Of a stretch of DNA of 7,591 nucleotides, positions 1 through 4,992 are shown in pieces. The translations under genes and the position numbers were made by a program. Within the stretch, counting starts at the first letter, position 1; each line of letters begins with the position of its first letter. The DNA is from Trueperaceae bacterium (GTDB lineage Bacteria; Deinococcota; Deinococci; Deinococcales; Trueperaceae). The notes below the pieces were generated by a model. That model made no database searches. It had not been told where the DNA came from and worked only from the letters and a program-made list of their open reading frames with translations. The stretch spans positions 1 through 7,591 of the forward strand of contig JARGGE010000126.1 in assembly GCA_029210865.1 (NCBI GenBank), in the 5' to 3' direction.

Positions 1-699
1 CAGCGTGACGTCGACGGCGACGAGGAGTCCCAGCGCCGTGAAGCGCAGCAGCACCCGGGTGCTGCCGTCGTCCGCGAGTGGGACCAGCAGGGCGCGGTCG
101 ACGTCGACCGCGTCGCCGTCGAGGGCCGGGAACGCGTCCCGCAGGGTCGTGACGGCGAGAGACAGCTCGCCGGCGAGCAACGTGAAGGCCACCAGCCCGC
201 GCGCGCCCACCACCGCCTCGGCGACGTCGGTGAGCGTGACCTGGTCGAAGACGACGTGGTCCTGCAGAGCCCGCAGCACGTCGGGCCCGGCGCCGTCCTC
301 CACGGCCAGGTAGAGGTCGTCGGCGCGGCGGTAGGCGGTCAACCCGGCCTGCGGGCGCCCCTTGTGGTCGAGCAGGAGGGCGTCGGCGGCGCTGCCGACG
401 GCGAGCCTGCGCACGTCCTGGCTCACCTGCCCTTGCACGAAGTCGACGCGGTCGGCGCCCCGCACCCGCAGGTGCCCGCGCGCCAGGCGCGGGACCGCCA
501 CCGGTCGGCCGAGGACCAGGTCGACGCGCTCGCCGTCGGGGTCGCCGAGGTGGTCGAGCGCCTCGGGGGCCAGCCAGGGCACGGCGCCCCCGGCGCGCAC
601 CGGATCGTCGAGGAGCGCCCGCCAGACGCTCGGCGGACGCGCACCGGGCTCGCTCGGGTGCACCACGGGGGGGACGAAGTCGCTCGCGTCGTCGGGCAT
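1..699 (-). CDS. ygfZ: YgfZ/GcvT-like folate-binding protein, 3' end outside window
   Basis: The reverse strand is open from an ATG at 699 to the window edge, giving the first 233 residues with no stop. Residues 81-96 (GADRVDFVQGQVSQDV) match the N-terminal signature of the YgfZ/COG0354 branch of the aminomethyltransferase (GcvT) fold; E. coli YgfZ has a near-identical GAD...QGQVTADV block. It is followed by a DxKGR-type turn (DHKGR, 111-115) and a block ending HVVFDQVTLTDV (148-159), both in family order. Family members bind folate and support maintenance of Fe-S enzymes such as MiaB. The diagnostic KGCYxGQE motif would lie beyond the window, so it cannot be checked. The signature sits about 50 residues later than in E. 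coli YgfZ, so there is an acidic, proline-rich N-terminal extension, or the true start is further in. An AGGGG lies 11 nt before the ATG. The start is 8 nt after the stop of the metallophosphoesterase gene, suggesting the same operon. Confidence 0.82.
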   Translation of the reverse strand, partial: MPDDASDFVPPVVHPSEPGARPPSVWRALLDDPVRAGGAVPWLAPEALDHLGDPDGERVDLVLGRPVAVPRLARGHLRVRGADRVDFVQGQVSQDVRRLAVGSAADALLLDHKGRPQAGLTAYRRADDLYLAVEDGAGPDVLRALQDHVVFDQVTLTDVAEAVVGARGLVAFTLLAGELSLAVTTLRDAFPALDGDAVDVDRALLVPLADDGSTRVLLRFTALGLLVAVDVTL

Positions 700-707
700 G
701 ACCTACG

Positions 708-1367
708 CTACCCCTGCCGTCGCCAGCGGGCGTCGAGGTCGACCTCGAAGAGCGTGAAGTCGTACGCGTTGATCACCCGCACCCCCTCCCCGGTCGTGTA
801 CGTCCGCGGGGCGTTCGCGCCGTTGAGGTGGACGTGGCCGTGGACGTGCACGGCCGGACGCCACCAGCGATGGAAGCGGTTGAAGGCCGGCACCCCGCGG
901 TGGGGGACGTCCTCCCCCTCGTGCGGCCCTTTGGGCGGGGCGTGGGTGAGCAGCACGTCCACCGCGCGCCCGTGCTTGGCGCGGTGCCAGAGCAGCTTGG
1001 GGGTCATGGCGGCCACCATGCGTTCGTACCCGAACTCGCTGTACTGGTACGGGCCGGGACGGTACCGCGCGGAACCCTCGAACCCGGCGACGAGCAGGCC
1101 CGCCACCTCGACCACGTCGCCGTGCGCGTTGGTGCAGCCACCAGGGAGCCGCACCTGGTCGGGGTCGTCGCCGCTGCGCAGGAGCGCGTTCGCGTGGTTG
1201 CCGACAACGTAGACGGGACGGGTCCGCAGCTTGCTGGCGAGGAACTCGAGGAAGTAGCCGGGCAGGTCGCCCGCGCACAGGACGACGTCGAAGCGCGGCA
1301 GGTTGTTCGGGAAGTTCTCCGAGTAGACGACCGGCGAGACCTCGTCCGCGAGCGCCAGGACGCGCAT
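708..1367 (-). CDS. Calcineurin-like metallophosphoesterase
   Basis: This 219-aa protein has the motif series of the calcineurin-like phosphoesterase fold: an N-terminal strand ending in Asp (ALADEV, D8), AGDLPG with D34, GNHAN with N57 and H58, THAPPKG with H142, and VHGHVH with H178 and H180. These are the expected ligands of a two-metal phosphoesterase centre. The first motif, usually DxH or DxD, reads D-E-V, so one metal-1 ligand is absent. The middle stretch RYRPGPYQYSE (101-111) resembles a conserved block I remember in uncharacterised bacterial members of this fold. There is no signal peptide or membrane segment, so it is probably cytosolic. The substrate is unknown; a nucleotide or cyclic-nucleotide phosphodiesterase and a general phosphatase are both possible. 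It starts 13 nt after the prfB stop with only a weak GGCGAG in front, which suggests coupling to prfB, and it ends 8 nt before the YgfZ-like gene. Confidence 0.88.
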   Translation of the reverse strand: MRVLALADEVSPVVYSENFPNNLPRFDVVLCAGDLPGYFLEFLASKLRTRPVYVVGNHANALLRSGDDPDQVRLPGGCTNAHGDVVEVAGLLVAGFEGSARYRPGPYQYSEFGYERMVAAMTPKLLWHRAKHGRAVDVLLTHAPPKGPHEGEDVPHRGVPAFNRFHRWWRPAVHVHGHVHLNGANAPRTYTTGEGVRVINAYDFTLFEVDLDARWRRQG

Positions 1368-1380
1368 CTCGCCGGCAGCC

Positions 1381-2482
1381 TCAGCCCGCCGCGGGCGCGT
1401 CGATCGCCCCCTCGGCCTGCCACTCCAGCCCGGACCAGATCAGCCCCTCGATGTCGCCGTCTAGGACGTGATCGGGGTCGTGGCGCATCAGACCGGTGCG
1501 GTGGTCCTTCACGTACTGCTTGTCGAGGACGTACGAGCGGATCTGCGAGCCCCACTCGATCGCCTTCTGGGCCCCGCGCGCCTTCATCTGCTCCTCGAGG
1601 CGTCGCCGCTCCTCGCGCTCCCAGAGCCGCGAGCGCAGGACGGTCATCGCCTTCTCGCGGTTCTTGATCTGCGACTTGCCGTCCTGGCAGGTCACGACGA
1701 TCTCCTCGGGCGTGCCGCCCATGTAGACGACGCGCACCGCGGAGTCGGTCGTGTTCACCGACTGGCCGCCGGGCCCCGACGAGCGGTAGACGTCGACGCG
1801 GACGTCCTTGGGGTCGATCGCGATCTCGATCGCGTCGTCGATCTCGGGCATGACCTCGACCGCAGCGAAGCTGGTGTGGCGCCGGTTCTGGCTGTCGAAG
1901 GGGCTGATGCGCACCAGCCGGTGGACGCCCCCCTCGGGCTGCAGCATCCCGAAGGCGCGCTCGCCGCGCACGATCATCTGCGCGTAGTCGATGCCGTTGG
2001 GCGCCGCGTCGTTACCGACGGCGTCGAGCAGCTCGACCTTGAAGCCCTGGCGCTCGGCGAAGCGGCGGTACATCCGCAGCAGCATCCCGGCCCAGTCCGA
2101 GGACTCGGTGCCACCGGCGCCCGGCTTGATCGTCACGATCGCGGCGCGGTCGAAGTGGGGCCCCTGGAACAGGGTCTCGCGGTAAAGCGCCTCGACGTCG
2201 GCCGAGACGCGCACCTCTTCGGCGTCGAGGTCGGCGGCGTCGCTCTCGTCGGCCATCTCGCGCAGTTCGGCCAGACCGGCGACGTCGCCGGCGATGCGCT
2301 GGTACGTGTCGACGATGCGGCGCAACCGCGTCGCCTCGGTGTTGATCGCGCGCGCCCGTTCGGGGTCGTTCCAGAGGGCGGGGTCGTTCAGTTCGGGTTC
2401 GAGCTCAGCAAGGCGGGCTTGCTTCCCGACGAGGTCAAAGATACCCCCGGAGGGCATCGAGTCGCTGACGAAGCGGGTTCAT
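1381..2482 (-). CDS. prfB: Peptide chain release factor 2 (RF2), made by programmed +1 frameshift
   Basis: RF2 recognises UGA and UAA and triggers peptide release in the ribosome. Translation starts at ATG 2482 after a strong GGAGG and reads 15 codons (MNPLRQRLDALRGYL) to CTT TGA at 2440-2435. Skipping T2437 shifts to the +1 frame, which continues DLVGKQARL... to TGA at 1381-1383. The product is 366 aa, against 365 for E. coli RF2, and its LRGYLD junction matches E. coli RF2. In full-length numbering the codon-recognition SPF motif is at 193-195 and the catalytic GGQ at 238-240 (SSGPGGQSVNTTDSAVRV). SPF rather than PxT identifies RF2, not RF1. The C-terminal EWGSQIRSYVLDKQYVKDHR block resembles Thermus RF2 as I remember it. 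The ATG at 2457 gives a false start (MPSGGIF...) that reads through the slippery site in the wrong upstream frame. It is the first gene of a likely three-gene operon, and its expression should be autoregulated by RF2 level. Confidence 0.97.
2434..2448 (-). promoter_or_regulatory. prfB programmed +1 frameshift site
   Basis: Read on the minus strand, this site is GGGGG (2448-2444), TAT, CTT (2440-2438), TGA (2437-2435), then C (2434). It matches the E. coli prfB recoding element: a Shine-Dalgarno-like G-run three nucleotides before the CTT slippery codon, an in-frame UGA, and a C after the stop that weakens termination. When RF2 is scarce the ribosome pauses at UGA, peptidyl-tRNA-Leu slips from CUU to UUU, and translation resumes at GAC (Asp16). 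The only visible difference from E. coli in this core is CGG GGG in place of AGG GGG. Confidence 0.97.
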
Positions 2483-2488
2483 CGCGGG

Positions 2489-2495
2489 TCCTCCC
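2489..2495 (-). promoter_or_regulatory. Ribosome binding site of prfB
   Basis: The minus strand reads GGGAGGA, with 7 nt between GGAGG and the ATG at 2482. This is the strongest Shine-Dalgarno sequence on the minus strand here. It fixes the zero-frame start and shows that the ATG at 2457 is not the prfB start. Confidence 0.9.
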
Positions 2496-2546
2496 AGTTC
2501 TGCGCGCGGCCGTGCGCACGAGGCGCGACGAGGTGCGTGCCGGTCG

Positions 2547-2575
2547 AGTGTACCCCGCGGGTCCCATGGTACCAT
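2547..2575 (-). promoter_or_regulatory. Candidate prfB operon promoter (weak)
   Basis: TACACT at 2552-2547 matches four of six positions of the bacterial -10 box. ATGGTA at 2575-2570 matches three of six positions of the -35 box, at the ideal 17-bp spacing. Transcription would start roughly 55-60 nt before the prfB ATG. The -35 lies wholly inside the palindrome, so a protein bound there could occlude it. The match is weak and purely visual. Confidence 0.25.
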
Positions 2576-2576
2576 G
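2565..2576. repeat. 12-bp perfect palindrome CATGGTACCATG
   Basis: Each half is CATGGT followed by its exact reverse complement; the flanks (C on the left, A on the right) do not extend it. It lies between the prfB and cdaA start sites and is AT-richer than its surroundings. Because it is symmetric, each strand reads TGGTACCAT, an extended -10-like string. It could be an operator half-site pair, a shared promoter element, or chance: about two 12-bp palindromes are expected in a random sequence of this length. Confidence 0.5.
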
Positions 2577-2635
2577 ACGCCACCGGAACGCCGTGCACGA
2601 CGTGCGGCGCTCGACTCGAACCCACCCCGCCGCTC

Positions 2636-2640
2636 GGAGG
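2636..2640 (+). promoter_or_regulatory. Ribosome binding site that sets the cdaA start at TTG 2647
   Basis: GGAGG lies 6 nt before TTG 2647. No comparable signal precedes the in-frame upstream GTG at 2593, and the 18 residues encoded between the two are Arg/Pro-rich with no resemblance to a CdaA N-terminus. The TTG start also puts the first transmembrane helix near the amino end, as in known CdaA proteins. Confidence 0.88.
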
Positions 2641-2646
2641 CGCCCG

Positions 2647-3393
2647 TTGGACCTGTTCGACGGCTTCGGCCTGCTCGACGTCATCGACGTGCTCGTGCTC
2701 ACGACCCTGATCTACCAGGCGTACGCCCTGTTGATCGGTTCGCGTGCGTGGAACGTGTTCCGTGGGATGGCGGCGCTCATCGGGCTGTGGTTCTTGGCGA
2801 CGCAGTTGGGGCTCGACGCGACCGGTGCGGTCTTCGATCGCGTCGCGCCCGTGGCGTTCCTGGGCGTGGTCGTCGTGTTCCAGCCGGAGCTGCGGGCGGC
2901 GCTCGAGCGCTTCGGACGCGGTCGCCAACGCCCCGGTGCGGGCGCCGATCCGGTCCAGGAGCTGATGACCGCGGTGCGCGAGCTGGCGGCGCAACGGGTG
3001 GGAGCGCTCATCGCGATCGAGCGCACCACGCCGCTGCGCGAGTACGGCCGGCCGGGGGCGCCCGTGGGCGCACCGGTCACCGCCGCGCTGCTGCAGACGT
3101 TGTTCGCCAGCCGCGGGCCGCTCCACGACGGCGCAGTCATCCTCCACGAGGACACGATCACCCACGCGGGCGCCATCTTCCCCCTCAGCGACCGGGAACC
3201 GGCCGAGGGCTTCGCGGCCAAGCTCGGCACCCGCCACCGCGCCGCCCTCGGGCTGTCGGAGGTGAGCGACGCGCTGGTCCTGGTGGTCAGCGAAGAGCGC
3301 GGCACCGTCTCGGTGGCCCAGGACGGCGTGCTCCGCGTCGACATCGCCCCCGCCGCCGTGCAGGCGGCACTCCGCAAGGTGTACGGCGCATGA
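2647..3393 (+). CDS. cdaA: Diadenylate cyclase CdaA (c-di-AMP synthase)
   Basis: CdaA joins two ATP molecules into cyclic di-AMP, a second messenger that controls potassium and osmolyte transport and cell-wall balance. From the TTG start it is 248 aa, somewhat shorter than the 273 aa of B. subtilis CdaA. Three hydrophobic segments at about 7-29, 38-56 and 64-79 form the membrane domain, followed by the conserved VVFQPELRAALERFGRG (76-92). The DAC (DisA_N) domain follows: the catalytic DGA is at 161-163 (GPLHDGAVIL), the ATP-binding RHR at 196-198 (GTRHRAALGLSE), and SDALVLVVSEERG at 207-219. All catalytic motifs are intact. It overlaps cdaR by 4 nt, the normal partner arrangement. The alternative GTG at 2593 would add 18 implausible residues. 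The TTG start may lower expression, which would suit a signalling enzyme; that last point is inference. Confidence 0.95.
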   Translation: MDLFDGFGLLDVIDVLVLTTLIYQAYALLIGSRAWNVFRGMAALIGLWFLATQLGLDATGAVFDRVAPVAFLGVVVVFQPELRAALERFGRGRQRPGAGADPVQELMTAVRELAAQRVGALIAIERTTPLREYGRPGAPVGAPVTAALLQTLFASRGPLHDGAVILHEDTITHAGAIFPLSDREPAEGFAAKLGTRHRAALGLSEVSDALVLVVSEERGTVSVAQDGVLRVDIAPAAVQAALRKVYGA

Positions 3394-4322
3394 CGACGCT
3401 CCTCCATTGGTGGGCGCGCCTGCGCCACAACTGGCCGAGCAAGGTCGCGTCGCTGCTCGTCGCGCTCTTCGTCTGGACGGTCGTCGCGACCGACGAGACG
3501 GCCACCGCCCAGCGCTCGCTGCTCGTCCCGCTGGTGGTCGAGGGCCTCGAGGCCGATCGGGTCGCCGTCGGCCTGCCGCAGTTCGTCGAGATCACCGTGT
3601 CGGGCGTCAACAGCCGCGTCGACCGACTCCGGCCCGAGAGCTTCGACGCCGTGCTCGACCTCACCTCGGTCGTCGGCGCCTTCCAGTTGGACGTGGCCGT
3701 CGCGCCGCCGCAGGGCATCCGGCTCGAGCGCGTCACCCCCAGCGAGGTGATCGGCGAGCTCGAACCGGTCACGTCGGTCGAGGTGCCGGTCCGCGTGAGC
3801 GTCGCCGGGGCGCTCGGGCCCGACGAGCGCCTGGTCGCCGAGGCGTCGCCGGCGCTCGCCCGCGTGCGCGGGCGCGCCGCGGTCGTCGCCCAGGTGGCCG
3901 CCGTGGTGGCACCCGTGGCCGCCGAGCAGGCCCGCACCGCAGCGAGCGCCGAGGTGGCCCCCTTCGCGGTGGACGCCACCGGGCGCCCCGTGCTCGACGT
4001 GGCGATCACCCCCGAGCAGGTCACGGTGGCGCTGGCGGTGGAAGCGGTGCGCGTCGAACGACGGCTGCCGCTGCGCGTCGCGCCCGTCACCGCCGCCGGC
4101 TGGGGCCAGGTCGAGGGCGTGCCGGCGGACGTGCGCGTGACGGGCTCGGCCAGCGCGTTCGCGACGCTCGACGCGATCGACGCCACCGTCGACCTGCCTA
4201 CCGACCCGCCGGCACCGGGCCGCTATACTCGCCCGTTGGAACTCGCGCTGCCGGACGGCGTGTTCGCCCTCGAGGCGCCCACCGCCAGCGTCCGGTACGC
4301 ACCCATTCCCCTTCCCGAGTGA
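3390..4322 (+). CDS. cdaR: CdaR / YbbR-domain regulator of diadenylate cyclase
   Basis: In Firmicutes CdaR binds and modulates CdaA at the membrane. This 310-aa protein has one N-terminal membrane anchor (about 16-34, after NWPSK) and then an extracytoplasmic region that divides into about three YbbR-like beta repeats: roughly 41-125, 126-217 and 218-308. Repeat boundaries show as recurring PLVVEG / VPVRVSV / LPLRVAP openings and strands such as FVEITVSGV and DVRVTGSAS. B. subtilis CdaR is longer, with four repeats, as I remember. The sequence is Ala/Val-rich and has no catalytic motif. The ATG overlaps the cdaA stop as ATGA, with a weak AAGG 10 nt before it, so translation is probably coupled to cdaA. 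An upstream ATG at 2574 is in the same frame, but its 272 extra residues are the shadow frame of cdaA. The last 100 bp carry a promoter-like sequence. Confidence 0.9.
   Translation: MTTLLHWWARLRHNWPSKVASLLVALFVWTVVATDETATAQRSLLVPLVVEGLEADRVAVGLPQFVEITVSGVNSRVDRLRPESFDAVLDLTSVVGAFQLDVAVAPPQGIRLERVTPSEVIGELEPVTSVEVPVRVSVAGALGPDERLVAEASPALARVRGRAAVVAQVAAVVAPVAAEQARTAASAEVAPFAVDATGRPVLDVAITPEQVTVALAVEAVRVERRLPLRVAPVTAAGWGQVEGVPADVRVTGSASAFATLDAIDATVDLPTDPPAPGRYTRPLELALPDGVFALEAPTASVRYAPIPLPE
4201..4229 (+). promoter_or_regulatory. Candidate internal promoter for def-fmt-der, inside 3' end of cdaR
   Basis: TATACT at 4224-4229 matches five of six positions of the -10 consensus and stands out in this GC-rich DNA. 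CCGACC at 4201-4206 is a partial -35 (GAC core) at 17-bp spacing. Transcription would start near 4236, leaving about 148 nt of leader before def. The tyrosine codon used here is TAT, although cdaR's other tyrosine and all but one of the rest in the window use TAC. This suggests selection for the DNA sequence rather than for the codon. Not proven: the -35 is weak. Confidence 0.42.
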
Positions 4323-4372
4323 CGTCGTCGGTCGGCGCTGGCGCCTGCCGACGCCGCCGCCGTCCCCGACCT

Positions 4373-4376
4373 GGAG
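4373..4376 (+). promoter_or_regulatory. Ribosome binding site of def, supporting the GTG start at 4384
   Basis: GGAG lies 7 nt before GTG 4384. The encoded TTFPIRLYGDP that follows is the expected deformylase N-terminus, so this GTG is the start. Confidence 0.8.
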
Positions 4377-4383
4377 AACGCCC

Positions 4384-4992
4384 GTGACCACCTTCCCCAT
4401 CCGCCTCTACGGCGACCCCGCCCTGCGCCGCCGCGCGCGCCCCGTCGGCGCGTTCGGCGGCGACCTGGTGCGCCTGGGCGACGGCCTGATCGAGGCGATG
4501 CTCGGCGCCCAGGGCGCCGGGCTCGCTGCCCCGCAGGTGGGCGTCGGCGTGCGCGCCTTCGCCCTGGCCGGCACCTACGCGGGCCTCCTCGACCCAGCGG
4601 AGGAGCACGACGCCGCGAGCGAGCGGGCGCACTGCGTGGTGTACGTCAACCCCGAGATCGTCGAACGCGACGGCGTCCGCGTCGACGTCGAGGGGTGCCT
4701 GTCGATCCCCGGCATCTACACCGACGTCAAGCGCGCCGCCCGTCTCGTCGTCCGGTACCAGGACGTCCACGGCGCCAAGCACGAGGTGGTCGCCGAGGGC
4801 AACCACGCGAAGGCGGTCCAGCACGAGCTCGACCACCTCGACGGCGTCCTCTTCCTCGACCGCCTGGGCGAGCCCGAACGGCGGCGCCTGATGGACGAGC
4901 ACCGCGCCGAGTTCGCCGAGATGCAGCGCGAGGCGAAGGCGCACCTGAAGGCCCTGCGCCACGCGGGCGGGCCGTCGGCGCCGTGGCCGTGA
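4384..4992 (+). CDS. def: Peptide deformylase
   Basis: Def removes the formyl group from the N-terminal methionine of nascent proteins, using a metal ion, usually Fe2+. The 202-aa product shows all three family motifs: GAGLAAPQ (44-51), EGCLS (103-107, with metal ligand C105) and QHELDH (146-151, with ligands H147 and H151 and catalytic E148). Between motifs 1 and 2 there is an acidic insert at about 63-83. This insert, the IRLYGDPALRRRARPV opening (6-21) and the long charged C-terminal helix recall Thermus-type deformylase from memory. The start is GTG with GGAG 7 nt upstream. The stop overlaps the fmt start as GTGA. Pairing with fmt is the classic arrangement: Fmt adds the formyl group that Def takes off. 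It follows cdaR after 61 bp, enough for its own leader but not for a full promoter. Confidence 0.97.
   Translation: MTTFPIRLYGDPALRRRARPVGAFGGDLVRLGDGLIEAMLGAQGAGLAAPQVGVGVRAFALAGTYAGLLDPAEEHDAASERAHCVVYVNPEIVERDGVRVDVEGCLSIPGIYTDVKRAARLVVRYQDVHGAKHEVVAEGNHAKAVQHELDHLDGVLFLDRLGEPERRRLMDEHRAEFAEMQREAKAHLKALRHAGGPSAPWP

Larger units (their letters stand above)
2483..2646. promoter_or_regulatory. Divergent intergenic region between prfB and cdaA
   Basis: This is the only intergenic region above 100 bp and must hold the promoters of both operons. No consensus TTGACA/TATAAT pair is visible in either direction. The best minus-strand candidate for prfB is TACACT (2552-2547) as a -10 with ATGGTA (2575-2570) as a poor -35 at 17-bp spacing. 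The best plus-strand candidate for cdaA is the extended -10-like TGGTACCAT (2567-2575), with no good -35. Both involve the palindrome at 2565-2576. No terminator would be expected between divergent genes, and none is seen. Confidence 0.6.

Noticed and set aside
2437..2457. ATG at 2457 as the prfB start, giving MPSGGIFDLVG
   Set aside because: It has no ribosome binding site, lies in the +1 frame over the recoding signal, and loses the conserved LRGYL residues encoded by the zero-frame leader starting at 2482.
2501..2518. GC-rich inverted repeat TGCGC...GCGCA in the prfB leader, considered as a regulatory hairpin
   Set aside because: On the prfB RNA the stem is five pairs followed by an A-C mismatch; this is expected by chance at this GC content.
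256..2577. Plus-strand frames opposite the prfB operon (256-1212, 828-1667, 1468-2577)
   Set aside because: They are the antisense of the YgfZ-like, metallophosphoesterase and prfB genes. Their Val/Asp/Leu- or Arg-rich composition is typical of complemented GC-rich codons.
2593..2646. GTG 2593 as the start of cdaA
   Set aside because: The extra residues are low-complexity and basic, and a GGAGG sits exactly in front of TTG 2647.
2574..3389. Plus-strand open frame from ATG 2574 running into cdaR, which would make a 582-aa protein
   Set aside because: Its first 272 residues are an Arg/Pro/Gly-rich shadow of cdaA. Real homology begins at the ATG at 3390.
4331..4352. Inverted repeat GTCGGC...GCCGAC in the cdaR-def gap, considered as a terminator
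   Set aside because: Six base pairs with a 10-nt loop and no T-run after it; such short GC hairpins are common in this DNA. A weak attenuating role cannot be excluded.
2712..4400. 562-aa open frame on the minus strand opposite cdaA and cdaR
   Set aside because: GC-rich codon bias keeps antisense frames open. The translation is His/Arg/Asp-rich without any family motif, while the plus strand has complete domains.
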